From contig NC_133903.1 of NCBI RefSeq assembly GCF_964199755.1, positions 3,799,001 through 3,863,000 on the forward strand: a stretch of 64,000 nt of DNA. Reading direction: 5' to 3'. Below are positions 36,501 to 51,600 of this stretch, piece by piece. How positions within the stretch are numbered: the stretch's first letter is position 1; each line of letters opens with the position of its first letter. The position numbers and the translations under genes are program-made. The notes beneath the pieces were generated by a model. It was not told the origin of the DNA and ran no database searches. It saw only the letters and a list, made by a program, of their open reading frames with translations. Origin of the DNA: Larus michahellis (taxonomy: Eukaryota; Chordata; Aves; Charadriiformes; Laridae).

Positions 36501-37703
36501 GATCTTGGAAGAAGAATTTTAAGAATTGCAGAGGTTACCTCTGAGCATCAGGATTTAGTTTTCTTTGTAAGGTAGTAATTTAAAAACAAAACTTTCATTC
36601 TTTGAAATTCTTTGACCTTTAAAATAAATTTCAGATATTATTCTGTGCCTATTCAAATAATGTTATCATTTTTTCTAGTTTAAAAATAAAGCATTTTTCT
36701 TCTTATCTGGATTTTTTGGTGCACTTTTATTTAGATAATAGAAGCTTGACTAACAGGTGTAGAAGAGAAATTTAATTTTTTGTTGAGAAAGAGAAGTTTG
36801 AGATACTGCAGACAGAATAAGCAGCTATTGTTTGTCTTTATTTGTGAAATAGAATGAGAGAGGAAAATTATTCAGACAAACGTTAATGCAAAGTTTAGTG
36901 GTTCAGAACAGTGTTTTGTATACGGCAGTTGAAAAATAAATAGATAATGCTTGTTCGTGTTTTTTAACATTGCACTTATTTTGATTGGCAATAAGCAAAC
37001 TGCGGTGCACTCCCAGTGTTCGACTGAGTCTGAGCCCCCCACCTTATGCAAAGAAAAGAAAGGCAGGGTAGGTAGTCTTTAACTCTCCCCACATATGTGT
37101 CTACAGTACATATTTATATGGGAAAATGTTAATGAGATCTGTGGACAGGGTAGTAGCAAAAAATTAGAACGATATTGAGAACAGAGCATAACTATCTGGC
37201 ATATTTCAGAATATTTATTAATCTGCAGTAATAACTCTGAGTTTTATGTGACTGGATCTGTATGTTTTTGAGATCATGGGGTAACTTACTGCATCACAAG
37301 ACATAACTTCACCTTATACTTGTGGTTTTTCTCTATGTACATGTTAATTTTGTCTCTTTAACCACTTATCTATTAATATGGGTCAATGAGTAACAGCTTG
37401 GAAAACACTAGGAATCTGGTTTTTTTCCCCAATGAGACAAAACTTCAGAAGTCAGAATGAAATGTGAGAGTGGTTAGGGTTGGATGGTGTTGCAGTCATG
37501 GTTCCTTGGTTTTCATTTCATTTGAGTAGGTATCAGCCTTATTACCAGACAACTTGCATAGTAAGAAGAATTCCATATATTAGCCTATTCAGTTTCCATT
37601 CTTTATATGTCTCCTAGAGCGATTGCTTATTAATTCAGATTTTTGAAAGATAGACTTCATGGGATGGATAAGTTATTTTTGTATTCAGGCACTCATGTCA
37701 TGC

Positions 37704-37722
37704 CTATTTATTTATTTATTTA
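37704..37722 (+). repeat. (TTTA)n microsatellite
   Basis: Four consecutive tetranucleotide units, ATTT/TTTA type. Confidence 0.6.
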
Positions 37723-39120
37723 CCTTTCCAAATGTTTCTAATCTAAACTTAACGCCTGGACTTTTAAAACAAAAAAAAGTATGTTGATGAAGAAGAAAGT
37801 TAATGCTTTATTTGGTTTCAATGTTCAATTAATTGAAAGTGGAAATCTTTGATGTGCACTGCTTAAATCAGTTTGGAAAATGTTTTTGAGCCAAATAGCT
37901 AAGGAAAACCGTAGCTGTTGTGAAGCTTAAAAAAATAGCTGCAGCTAGCACTTCAAGGTTGTTTCACAGTAAAAAGCTAAATTTGGAATGCTAAAAAAAA
38001 TTAACATGGTGTGGAAACATCGCAAAATAATCTAACATAAACATTATTTACTGTTAGTATAAGGAGGAGGAGGGTTTATTGTCTAAATAATGATTTGGAT
38101 GGAAGCTTAAATTACATTATATATGTATGCAATGAAGTTTTCTTGAGGGACAAATTAAAAAAATCTAGTTATTATGGTTTTACTTACAGAAAATATAAAC
38201 AGAACATAGAAGGGAATGTTCTAGTTTTAGCATTATGTTTGTTAGTTTAAATGTCATCCTCACTAATACCTAGGTTTAATGTTTCACTTATGTTTTCTGT
38301 CATTTCATTGAGCTGTTTTTTTGGTATCTGGATTCTGCTAGCCTCGCGAACAGCATACTATCTAAGAATTAACATTATATGAGTTATAACGTGGTATTAA
38401 ATGAAGATAGCAAGGGTAGAATGTGAAATCTAGCCAATTACTTAAATATTAAAAACATTCTATATTAAAGTTAAAGTTCTTCTGCAGTGCTTGCTTTACA
38501 CCTCTTCTTATGCTCTCTTGGCTTTGTAGCAGAGGAGTTCATCTTGTAGCCTTTGGGTTGTTCAAATGTCCCTGGTGTGAACTGTAGCCCTCGGATTGTC
38601 CAGCCAGCTCTTGGATAATCTGAATTCCTGATTTTTGAAGAAAGTGAATAAGCGCAGACTCCTGAGACTTGGATTCACTTGGAACCTGCCCACATTTCAT
38701 CTTTGCGTTTACACCCTCCTATAACATTTTACTAATTTATTTTCTTACCAGGGCTTCTCTTACTCTGAGTGGCACCAATCCCCACCAGAACTTTATAACG
38801 TTCAGTAAATTCTTTCTAAAATTTCCCTCTGTTGCTAAGCATGAATGGAATGGTGCACCTATGCAGTTCTACCTGCAATGGCTGCATCCTTAACATCCTT
38901 TTCGTTATTTCACCTTCATAAATTAGCTTTTTTTAATTTATGTCTTTGATTTTTTTTTATTATTGTAATTCTTTTTTTTAGTGAGGAGTATTCTGCTCCA
39001 AAACAAACTTGAAGATTTGCTTACATAGCTTCAGAAAGGGTCAAAGTGGGAGAAGTCACGAGCAGCTCAGAGACTATGCAAATGCTCTGTCGTCGGTCCA
39101 GTTGTTCCAGTTCTTGCTGC

Positions 39121-39154
39121 AGTGTCTAATACTCCCATTAGAGTATTAGACACT
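39121..39154. repeat. Perfect 14-bp hairpin
   Basis: AGTGTCTAATACTC and GAGTATTAGACACT are exact reverse complements, separated by the 6-base loop CCATTA, and followed by A-rich sequence. The 14-bp perfect stem is the longest exact inverted repeat noticed in the window. It is too short for a typical microRNA precursor unless the flanks also pair, and base pairing stops immediately outside. It could be a recent palindromic mutation, a small foldback remnant or a protein site. Confidence 0.75.
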
Positions 39155-42100
39155 AAAAAATAGGAGGAGAAAAGGACACCAAGGGAGGGTGAATCACCTT
39201 CTCAGGTCCTTTTCTTTAATACAGTAAAAAAATGCCCCAGAAAATATGACACATATCTTATATTGAGGTAAATATAAGCAATTGTTTTTTTACACTGTTA
39301 CCACAGCAGTTACTGTACCTTTTTAATTTGCATATTTTTAATTTACTTGAGTAGAATGAATTCTGAGAGTTGCATCAGCTCATTTCCATTTTTATTTGGT
39401 TATGTTAGTTATAACTGTGTGCTTATATTTAATGTAAGACACACCATAAATACTAATAGATTTGTTCTGCTAGCAATATTTAAAGTCAAAATGTTTGCAT
39501 TTTGGATATAATTATATTCTTTTTTGAATATGTAGGAACAACTAAATGAATGAGACTTGTGAGTACAAATAAAATAGAATTTAATGTAATATCAAACATT
39601 ATAGAACATCATTCTATTTTCAGATAGCCTTATAGTCTTAAATTACTTCAACAATCAGTGAAGCTTTTCTTATTCTGGACATTGCTGCTTGACTGTTTTT
39701 ATTATTTAAAAAGCCACCTTGACATTATTTTTGGCCTACCCACTCATTTTTTTTATTGCACAAATTATTTCTGCAAACTGTTTGTCAGCATGTTACGGTA
39801 GCATACTCTGAATTTAATTTAACTCATTGTACTGGTAACCAGTAGCCGGCACTCTCTATTCCTCCTTTGTTTTCAATCAGTTTTTCTTCTTATATCCAGT
39901 AGACCTCTTGGCTGTGAAAGTGCCTTTTTAAGATCAAATTGTATCAACTCGCTTACACTTGAGCTTTTCTCTCCTGGCCTTGGTCTACAGTAACGTACAA
40001 AGTCAGATGGAATGACACCAGGTAGCATTTTTTTATATATGTATGTTTTTTCATTTCAGACTTAGATCGTGGTTCTTATGCTTCGATGCTGCAAATATAC
40101 AGGGATCATTTCATTGCTGTAGGAGTAGAGTTTAGGCCAATTTTCTAGTGAAATAAGTTGGCACAGGGCAGCGTATAGAAATTTGCATTGGCATAGCTTT
40201 CTGTACCTGGAAGAATAATTTTGGCACCTTTAGCAATTACTGTGTATATTGTATTTGGAAGAAAGAGCAAACATCTTCTTTCTAGGTTATCTTGGTAGAC
40301 TCTTTGCTCTCTAGACTTCTACTTGTTTTCAAGTGTTCCCTACTACTTGTAAAGTAAAACATTGTTTTACTTTATTTTGCTGTGTGATTGTTACCAAGAG
40401 TCTCTCGATTGTGATTTCTTTGATCTATCCTAAAATATTAAGAAGAAACACTTGTATGTTCTTAAATAGAGAAACTGGAGAATTCATCCTAAGTTTTGTT
40501 GTTTGGTTACCTACAAAACTTTGGTTGGAATCAGGAGAGAGGTGTTGGGGTGGGTTTGTTTGTTTTACTTAAGATCAGGAAAAAGGAGATTCGTGTTTTG
40601 TCTTCAGTGTTAGTAAAATTGTCCCTTGATTTTGTGAATGCCTGTATCTGGCTTGGTAACTTTTAAGTAAACATCTGTTTCTTAACTTTCTGAGACCCCA
40701 TTCTCAGGGCTTATCCTTTGCTTTATCCAAAGAAACAGAATGCTCTTCTTGAGTTAACTTTTTTTGTATGCAGTTCCCAATCCAATTAGTGACCAATTAG
40801 AAATGAGAACACTTTTTCTTTCAGACTTATAGTTAAAAATAATCGATAGGAGATATGTTAAAATTTCAAATCACATTATTTTGATACATGTGTAGGTCTT
40901 CTGTTTTTTATAAAGGTGAAGTATTGTGGCAGCAATTGATGGTTGATTGTATAGAATTTAAATCTATTTTTTTCACATCTGAACACAATATGGAATCACG
41001 ACTGTTGCTTAGAAAAGCTTTCAGTATATTCTGAATGAGCGAAAATGTAGTTTACTTGATGACTGTACTAGTAAGTCAGTTAGCAGAAAAGCTAAAAAGG
41101 CCATACCCTCCAGGAAGAAGGCCTGACCTTCAACCAAACCAGTGTGATGTCTTTCAGCTAACTTGATAACTGGCAATGCACTAATGAAAGATTTCTCCAG
41201 TACCTTTATTTTTCTGTAACCAGGTTGTCAAATAGACATTTCTCCTTTATTTGTACAATTTAATATTATTTCTCCCTTTTTTTGTGCTGCTTTGTTTAGG
41301 GCTCTTGGAGCTTCGAGAGATGATGAACTAACTTCTTTGTTGTAAATAGACCAACTCTTGATAAATGTAGAGGGAGTTCATTTTTTTTTATTTTATTTTT
41401 TTTTATTCTTAAATAAAAAAATGGAACTGAAGAGTAAAAATGCACCACATTCTCACTGTGTACAAATAGCAACCCCTTGGGCAGGGGAAAGGAGAATTCT
41501 TGTCCTAGGGTGGTTTTCATTGAATACCTCTGAACATAGGAGTCTTGAAAAATAGTGTCAAGTCAAGAATCAACTACACTTTAAGAAATATACTTGTTTT
41601 CATTTTATGTTAGCATAAGTTCATGCAAGTTGTAATCTACAATGTGTACATTCAGAATTCTTTGATTTATCAAATTGGCCAACTATGGATTGCTTTCAAA
41701 AGGATCCAAAAATTTGAGCATCAGATATGTTAAACAGCAGATAGGCCAAATTTTTCATCTAAAACCTGTATCTTAAAAAATAAAAATAAAAATTCAAACT
41801 TCCAGAGTTTTGTTTCTTGGCAATGTTGACTTTTTCAATTTTGCCATGGGCATGATTTTTCTCTCTCCCCCTCCCCCCCTTTCTTCATTTTCAGCGAGGG
41901 ATAGGAAAGTATGAAAATCCATAGAGTTTCCTAATTAATGAGCTTTCACTTCAGTGATGGAAAGTGAGGTAAACCTTACTATTGTGTGGAAATGTCATTT
42001 TGTGCTAAATTTCTGGAGTTTTGACATTACACAGAGAGAAACGCTTTTGGGGAGAAAATTTTCCTACTTCAGCCTGTCTTTTGAAATGTTAATGGTAGAA

Positions 42101-45100
42101 GTAAGCCTGCTTCTGAGCAACAGTTGACCTCTTGAAAATACAGCTACTTGGAAAAAAAAATCCAATGAAAACATCTTGTGGAGAAGCTGGGCACATCAGA
42201 AAATACCACTGGAGTAAGTGAAAATGTCAGTTCTATTAGTCCTTTGGTTTTACTGGCTCTAGGTCCCTGCGCTTGCTCCTGAAGTTTTATGCTGAATGCT
42301 GGAGGCACTGGGTGGGAAGTGAATGTTGCTCTGAGGTGTTCCTTGGATGAACGGCTTGGGGCAGTGTTCTCTGAGGACACAAATTTCTCAATTACCTATG
42401 CAACATTCTGATTTGTCCCTAAATAATGAACAGTGCATGTCACCCTTCTTTGGGTGTTTCATCAGACTTCGCTTCAGCTTTAAAAAATGTAAATATTGTT
42501 ATTAAGTGTGCAAGCAGTCTGGGGAAAAGACAACAAAAGCTGAAATGAGATAAGGCAAATCAGAAGCCTAGGCAAGGTTCAAAATGTGTAATTATAGAGA
42601 GTGTCCTCCTTCTTTCTTTGAAAAGCCTTTTATTTGAGTGCAGTATTGCAAAATTTAGGTTCGAATGAGTAGTTTGTGGCAAAAGGTTGATTTTATTAGT
42701 TAGTGTTTAAAATATCACAGGTTTCAAAATGAAAACACTTGTTTTATTCAAGTAACAAAATTAGATGAAACTGCTGCATCTTAGCAAAAGATACAATGAT
42801 ACTTGCAGAAAGATTTCCTCTGAAGAGCACAAATGGACGAGAAAATGAATTCATCCCTGAGAAGGAATCATGAGACTTTGGCAGCAAAGTGTCTTAAAAA
42901 AGGGAGATCTTGAAGACACTTCATTTGCAGGCAGTCAATCTGTTCACCTGGGATGAGTGCTTTGTTCTTGCAATCACAGAGATCCTTAGAAAAAGGAAAG
43001 TAGAAGGGAGAAATTCACTGACTGGGAACAATCTTGCTAGGCAAAGTCATTTTCCTTTCTGAAGTGTTTGACTGTACAATCAGGGAAAGAATAGTCCAAG
43101 AAATATGTTTTTGATCAATAGAAACACAGGAAAGCTGTCTGAAAAGTCTTATACCTGTTTCTCCCACTTTTCATTCCCTTCTATTAGTTCATGAGAAGAC
43201 AGATACAAATTCTCAATTGCAGAATTTCATTAAACTTGTTTCTGCCAAGTAGAAGCTCGGAACCTCAGTAGAACATGTGAAAATGTCGTTGGTCAGCAAG
43301 TTCCAGACGTAATGGAATATCTTGACTTTATAAATTGTGGTATCTCACCTGATTTAGGAGTTGTGAGTTCTGCTAGACTCTAAACATAAAGTAAAATGAA
43401 TCCGTGTAGCCAAATGGAATAGTGTTATGGGGATGTTTTGGGATTGGCAGGGGCTGTAATACTTGATTGAAGCCCTCTGATCTTCTGTGAATCTGTGATT
43501 ATTTGAAGGTGGTACCAAATAAATGATAAACATTTTTCTACATTTGAGTAAGTCATTTAGTTTTACGTTGATGTAAATTACATGAAAATATGTCCTGAAG
43601 CGGTTTAAAGATGCAAGAAAGGGGACCAATATTTGAGTTTAGTACAATCACAGTAAACAAATTGTTAAAAGTGTTTGTTCTAGAGTGAAGTAGTTAAGGA
43701 TTCATAGGAGTATGAAGTTGCTGATTACTGCCTGCTGGCATTGTACTTTGTATTCTAAGATAATAATGAAATAGGCTTTCTGCCTTAGCATTCTTTACAT
43801 TTATGAATATATATATAAATGAATAAATTTCATCAACTTCTACAAGGACAGTGAAGGGGCTATGACAGCACTGAGCCAGGAACCTCAGAGGTTTACATAA
43901 ACATCAGCTGCCAATAAGTGATTAAAAAATGGATCTTAGGGCTAGAGTCGAGGGGGGTGGAGAGAAAAATCATGTTGCAAAGGTATAAGAGCTTACTTTA
44001 AGATCTACAGTGAGTGTTTTTTCTGAACTTAGTTACTCGTTTTTCCTCACTCATACTTCTAACTCAATGTTATGAAAAAAATGTGTTAAACATATCATTG
44101 AATTATTGTTGCTTATGATATACTAACACTCAAAACACCATCTATCAGTCTTCAAAGGAAGATTCCAGTACTACTTTATAAGAAATTTCTGGTTTATATA
44201 TTTTATATATGAATATTTTGCATATTTTTAAATAATTTTTTGTTCAATCTTAAGAGATGGAGGATTAAATTCTTTTTGACTCTTGTGCAAAGAGTCATTG
44301 CTGCTTAGCAAGTATTTGACCTGATAGTATGCTGAAAACATGAGTAAAAATCATGGGATTGTAGATGTCAATAATACGAATATGCATTTCATCGTGTAAG
44401 TGGACCAGGGCAAAGGCCGAAGACATGGTGAGGATCAGATCTGGTTGTATTTGTAGCACAAAGAAAATGGAGGTAATGAGCTGAGCAGATGTAGGCAAAC
44501 TATAAAAGGTCACAGGATAAACTTAAGTTCAGAATGTATTGCCTTTCAGCAAAACATTTCACAGAGTGTTCACTGGAAGAAAATTTCCCTTGTTCAATTT
44601 GAAATATAGTAAAGTTATTTGATATTAACTGTATCGTGCTAGTTTGTAACTCCTTACTTGTAAAGTGATTCTGTGGCAGTCCATCAGTTTGCAGCACCTA
44701 TGTAAGGAATGGTCCCTAGAGGTACATCAGATTACAGTGTGGTTTTAATTACTTAAAAAATTTGGAAGGAGTATGTACTTTTAAGTTTGAAAGTAAACCT
44801 GATGCCTATATATCTATCATATTTTGATCTTATAATCTTAACCTTTAAATCATCAATATAACCAGTGAAATGTAGGACAACAGTCTTTGACCTTTCCGTA
44901 TTCTGTTAGTCTTTAGGGCTTAAAAATCAACATACCACAGTATGAAAATTACCTGTATTGTATTGGTTTGTCTGAGCAACCAAAAACTGATAGCCAGAAA
45001 GCTGTAAGAGCAATTTAGTTCTTTTTAATAATAAAAAAATACTACAAACAACACTTTTATATTACATAGGATAAAATGCTTAGAGTAAATCATTGACCCT

Positions 45101-45617
45101 TTATTTTCTCAGGTGAATGTTTGTGTAGTTGATGCTTGAATTTTAATTATAGTAACACTTAAATATTTTTTTTTTCTTACTGTTATTTTAGTAGTAGCCT
45201 AATCTTTTTCTTATTCCTGTAAGGTAAAAAATGCTGTTAGAATCTATAATTTAAATTTCTGCTACATTATAAAAAAAAAAAAAAAAGTCGTCTTTCTTGA
45301 AATACTTTTCTAATGAGGTCTAAGCAACTCTTGTTTGTCTCCCTGGTGAATTTAAGTTTTGTAGAGAATCTTGGAGAACGACACTTTGAATATGGAAAGG
45401 CGAGATCTCAATTGGTTTCTTTTCTTATAGGATTTTTTCCAATTTTTATAGTATCAGGTCTTCCCTGTCAAATTTAAAAAAAAAAAAAAACAAAAACAAA
45501 CCAGAAAGTCTCCCCAACTCCCCCCGACTTGTGAAAATCTCTTGAGCCTGTAAGATGATGATTTTCGATGAAGTGGTGAGGTGATGTGGCTGCCCTCTTG
45601 GTGCCCTTCTGCTGGTT

Positions 45618-45690
45618 GAAAATATTTACTCATAGTTTGTGTAAAAAATATTTACACATATTTTGTGAAAATATTTACACATATTTTGTG
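45618..45690 (+). repeat. Three-copy minisatellite
   Basis: A unit of about 23-26 bp, AAAATATTTACACATATTTTGTG with small changes, occurs three times in a row. The first copy differs most (ACTCATAGTTTG). The last two are nearly identical, so they duplicated most recently. Confidence 0.75.
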
Positions 45691-48600
45691 TTGCTGAGCT
45701 GGAGGGTGTGAAATGGTCAGTTTTCAACTGTTGGCGGTTAATTCACATTGTATAAATAATTCCTTGTGTTTTGGACAAGTATCTGCATACATCAGTGTGC
45801 ACTCCTGAAACATTTAGGTCATGTTTTTTGTGCCATTTAACCCTTACTAACAGACAGGGATAACTTTCACCCAATATTTGCTGTACTGAATAATTCTGAC
45901 CTTTTGGGCCCCATGGATGCGTGAAAATAGGTTTTTGCATGTTAAGTATTGTCACATTCATCTACTCTGCGATTTTTTTGACTGGGAAATTTTGCTTCCT
46001 TTCATATGCAGTTCTTGACAGGACTACCACTCTCCTCTGTTTCAGTATTTGTTTCAGTTCAGTTGCAGAATGTTACAGAAAACATCATAGTTCTTAAAGC
46101 TTGGAAAAGTCTTGCCAAAGTTTTGAAACATTTTTCCAAAATTTGCATGTTACATCAGAGATCATTTCAGCCAATGCTTATTCTGTGGAATAAACTTCTA
46201 GTTTAATTTTATAATTCTTCCAATAATTTAAATTTCTGTTGTCTCTACCATTTGAAGGAGGTAGATACTACAGCGATGCTAGTGTATAGTAATAGCAGGA
46301 CATCTTGGGTAATGGTAAGGGAGCAAGAGAAGGGAGACAGTCATCAAGAGAGTTTAATAGAGTCCTTCCCACTGTTCCCTACCAAAGGAGTTGAGCTGGA
46401 AGTCAATGTTGTGGCTTTATTCTCTATTTGTACCGACGAGGCTGGTGCTCGAGTCAGGGAGAGGGAGTGGGCCAGGGTGCAGTGCCCGGACTAATACCTG
46501 AGGACGGTCACCCTGAGCTAAACTTCTCTGCATTCATAGTTTCTGGCACACAGCAGTGAGCGTATTGATTTCATATATTATTTTTCAGAATAGGTAACTC
46601 TGGTTTTTATTTTCCTGTTTCTAAACTATTTTACTTCTAACACAGAAGCCATTTAATTTTCCAGAGAAAATCTGTGTAGTTCTTGTTATTTTATATTGTC
46701 TTAAAGTCATTTAATGGAATCCAAGTAGCCTGTGCCACCATATTGCCACTGATTGTTTTCCTTAGCTAGCTAGACTAAACCTAACGTTGTGTTCTTATGT
46801 GCTCCACAGTCATGCTTTATTTTCCTGTGTAGTTATTCCTAATCCTCTTTGGGCCACATTATTTATGAAAAGAAGTAGCTACACCATAATTTAATGTGCT
46901 TTAAGATTGGCTTTTGAAAAGTGTGATTTTTAACATTTTTGAGTATTTGTTTGCAGAAGTACCTACAAAAACGTGAGGTGGTCGAGTTTTATCCGAGCTG
47001 TCTACCATTGAAGCTACATTTAGTGTGCTGTTTAAACTTTGTGTTTGCCGATCTTTCTAACACTCAGTGCTTCCACCAGGGAGTCCCATTACATCTTTCG
47101 GATAATGCTCTTTGTACAATAGCAAACTTTATACTGAAACATAGCCACATTTTTAATAGATCTCAAAGGCAGAATTTAATTATGAAGTTACTATGTGCAT
47201 CAATAAATGAAAGAAAAATATAAACTTAATAGAAACTAATAGTTAGGAAGGACAGCACAAAACTTAATGGCTACTTTTGTGACTGTTTCCAGTCTTTCCA
47301 TGTGATCTCATTGATGTCTCTCAAATTAGTATCTCCTGCTATAGAACCAGATGTTATCTTCGCGTAATTATGTATGCAGCTTCTAAATTCTTTTTGGAAA
47401 CCACGCTAACGACAAGATTTAGTTCTTAAGTTTTACTATAAGATGTACTAAATTATATATTCATAGAGATATTAAATTTAGATGAACACTCTCTCTGGGT
47501 TCCCTTACCCTTGTTTAGACATACTGACTGCTCTAGGGCCTTGAAGGAACTTAATTCAGCTCTTGAGCAGGTGCTAATTCTCAGAAAACAAATTGGCAAG
47601 TAAGCATAAATTTAATTTACTGTATTAACTGCAGAGGGTAAAAGTCTTGCTGATGTAAATACAGTGCTATGCATGATCAGGATTCCTTAGCTTGTCTTCC
47701 TCTTCCTGGCTTTTTTTTCCCCCCAGAGAGATATCTATCTATATATATGGAAAAGTGCACACATATTTATGTGTGTCTCTATATATGTGTGTGTGTCTGT
47801 CTCTTGCATTTGCCCAATATTCCTGGACACGGTTACTCCTTGGTAGCCGGAGCTGGACTGCTGCATACTGGACAGGCCCAGGCATGTGAACTGTGCTCAT
47901 CGGAAAAGTTTACTAGATTTACTTTGGGACACCACTGGACATTTTGTGCAACTTCAGTATTTGCTATGTAGAAAGTCTAATATTTTAGGAAACTATTTTA
48001 TGCACTCCTGTCTATATTTGAGTCATGCATACTGAGCAAATGCAGAACTTCTGGGAAGCTTTGAAATTATTGCATTTATTTTGTGCAATGCAGTGGATGC
48101 CTGCATCTTTCCATCTGGAAGACTCTGTGGAGCTTAACTGAGCCAGCTGTGCGCCGTAATCTAAGTATATGGCCCACATACTTTACATCTTAAATTGTTA
48201 ATCGAGGTGAAAGATTATTATGAGTCATGGAAGACTTCTGTAGAGATACAATATAATTTTATTAACTTTGAACCAGTACTTCTATAGAAAAGTTGAATCT
48301 TGCGCCTTCAACTAGACAGCTCAGTAAGCACGTACGGCATGAACAGTCAAGTCTGGGGAAAGAAACATACTTAAAGAATTTCTGGTTCTATGGCTTCTTT
48401 CTTATATTTCTGCAGTGAACCCTGTTTTATAGCGCTTCTGTGAAGCCCATTTGCGTTAGTATTAACTTCTAATGGTCCTAATCAACCATAATAGAAAACT
48501 CTTGTGTGGTACATATTACAGCAGTCTTGGCAACATCATGTTTTCAAAATTCAAAGGGTGAAGCACAGGGTGTTCTGGGTTATTATAACTTTGCCTTTTG

Positions 48601-51600
48601 TTTTGAACGTTTGTTCACAATTGTTCCATTAAAGGTGTTGTGTTTTTTTTTTTTAAAAGGATGGTGTTTGCATTACTGAAATGTAATAACTACAGAAGTC
48701 ACAATTAGAGCTGCACAAGGTTTTTATAATCAATGCATAGAAATATACAATAAAGCCATGATAAAATATATGAATGCCTTTGTAGAGTCACAGTTTTGTC
48801 CTTCTAAATATTAAAATATTAAGTTTCATATTCCTGCTTTCATAGCAAATTCTAATAATATTCTGTAATTATTTTTTATCACTTTAATATTAGCATTTGC
48901 TGAAATGTCAATCCTCTCTAGAAAGTAAAGTAGATAAACAGTAGTGTGATAACAGTGATTTTGGTCAAGGACAGGAACTTGGTGAAAGCTTTCCATACAT
49001 TGTAATCAATTTTATATGGTTTTAATAATTTGGGAGGGGTGAGAAGTGGTCTTAAGCTGTGTATGGCTATGGAAGGAAGTAATATTAAAAGATGAGATGT
49101 CTTTAAGAAATCTTCCCTTCTAGTACCCCTTTGCTGTTCATATGATGCAAACATACGGGTATTTGGTTTGAGAGGATGAGAATGTGGGTTTTTTAGTATA
49201 AAGGGCAAAAATATTGTTTTGGTTTTTTTTAAATGATTGATATGGAAAAAAGATAAATACAATTAAAATACTGGAAGTTTGAAAGGTAGAATTTCTGGAA
49301 TGCTTGTTTTAATGAGTAATTTTACTGTAAGTTGAACTTGGTAACGCTTGCTTAGGATATTACTATCCATTCTGCTTATGCCTGCCGTTACTCATCTTGT
49401 TCTTTTAGGTGTGTTCCTATAGCTATTTCTGGGAGTACGCTCTGAACTGAATCAGGAAGCTGATTTGATTTAATCATTCCCTCATTTCTCTTTTTTTTTT
49501 TTTTTTTCCTCCTTCCCCTTTCCCTACCTGGATTAGCTCCCCAGTCACATTCACAATGCAGCCCTACAAAGAGTTGTGCAGTACAAGTGAAGGGCAGGAT
49601 GGGGACAAGGATGAGTAGTAGGGTAGGAGGAATGGAAAACCCTTAAGTCAGCATTGCTACTGAGGAAAAGGTATGTGGAACCTTACCCTTATTTTAAATA
49701 CCACAGGTTCTTTCAGTAATTACCTCTTCTGTAAGCTGATTCACAAGACTGCAGTACATGTAATGTAAAACAGGAATTATCAATGAATAAGATTAACAAC
49801 AGCTTTTTCACACTGTCATTCTGGTAAAATGTGAAAACCGTAAGCGTAGGGCAGTATTTATCAAAACAGAAAGATTTTTTTTTTTTTTATTACAGCAGTG
49901 ATTAAAAAGCTTACAATAGCTTAAACTAGTTTTTCCTCATGATTTTTATGGAGATTCACAGATTTATTTTTCATTTGAAAAAATGGTTTGAAGGTTATGG
50001 AAGCCCTTAGAACTGTCAGTCTCTGATAAGCTAATATACAGAAGAAAAAAATATTTTGTAATAATTAAGTATCAGTTAGCTTTAACTTAAATGAGTAGTG
50101 TTTGACATAACACAATGGCCATAATGTTAATGTCTTTAACATGACAGTGTTTTCAGTACCTTACTCTGCCTATGCTTTCTGTACGTTCAACTGCCTAAAA
50201 GTCAAATCTAATATTAATTTGAGAGGTGGAATAGCCTAAACTAAACATTTGGTAGAACTGCCATTGTTTATATGAATTTTTGAAGTTTCCTATTTTGTTT
50301 TTCCTGAAGTAAGGTTGAATGTTGTGTGGAAAGAAATTACCAGGAAGTTGTTACTGAGCTATGACAAAGAGGCTGTAAACATCATAAATAAAAATATTAT
50401 TATATTTCTTCACGTGAAACAAGAATATGCCCTGTTAAGGCAGTTTGAAGTGTATTTTTTAATATGGGGATAGTTCATGATGAAGATTCTGATTGCTAGA
50501 AGAATGAAATGGATTGATTTTGTTCTTAAGCCATTTCTTTCCCCTCTCATGTGTTCTTTAATTATAGAAGTTAGAAGGCTTAAAACTTAGCTCTACAACA
50601 ATCTGTTCAGTGGATTCTGCTGGACGTTCCAAGAAACGTGATGAATTTAACCGATACCTTGGAATCCTAATTTTCCCCTTATTATCAGCTGTACTCTTAA
50701 GAAAAGTGCACTTTTTTGCCCCACAGAAATGCCCAGAGGAGACTAAGATTGCACTCTCTGGGAAGCTTTTATTTCAGGAAAACATATTTTGGGTACTAAT
50801 TATAATCTAGCAGAATTTTGACTTGTAGTATTTGGTTATGTTTGCACAAAGCGTAATGTAGACTAGCTTTGTGTTTGTACTCTTAATTTGCTAAATTCTG
50901 ATGACCCAACTCAAGCGGAGTTATTACAGGTAGTACAGACAGAGAGGGATCAGGATTCTGCAGCTGGAGGTTCCTCCTGTATGTAAATAGTACTCACTGA
51001 AGATGCTTTTATAACTAGATAGTCTGTGATTACAGTTTAGGAATGGCAAATTGAATGGTGAAATCCAAAAATGGGACAGAAAAGTGACTGTTCATAGGAC
51101 ATTTGGGGTTTTTTTTATAGACTCAGAAGGACGATTGCCCAGTTCACGTTATTATTTAAATTTGTACTTAAGACCAGCTTTGGAATTACGGTGGAGCTAA
51201 AGGCACATAAACCTTCCAAATTAGTCCCTGCTTCCCATTTCCTTGCCCTTCAGCACTGTTCCTACTGTAGCATTGTGGCTGTTTTCCAGCCCTACCTGTT
51301 TGAGGGAGCAAACTGCTGTACAAGAGCTTCTGGAGGGGGTCTCGTACCCCAGATTAGAGCCCTGAGCTGAAGGTCTGTTCCTGCCGTGTCACGCATGACA
51401 CTGTGGGCAAAGCTGAACTGGCATTAGGACTGTGTCTAGTGATGCCTGAGTCCTGGGGAAATCAGCTGGACTTTAATGAAAGGCTTTGCTGAACAGACAG
51501 ACTTAATAATGTATTAAAGTATATGCTTAGAGTGTTACTGAATTTGCATCTTTAAAAATGGCTCTATAAAGAACTCCTTGGAATTTCTTAGCATGCTCTT

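Noticed and set aside
45271..45490. Poly(A) runs as tails of processed pseudogenes
   Set aside because: Several A-runs of 16-17 bases exist (45271, about 45475, 55062) but no gene-like body or target duplication lies 5' of them.
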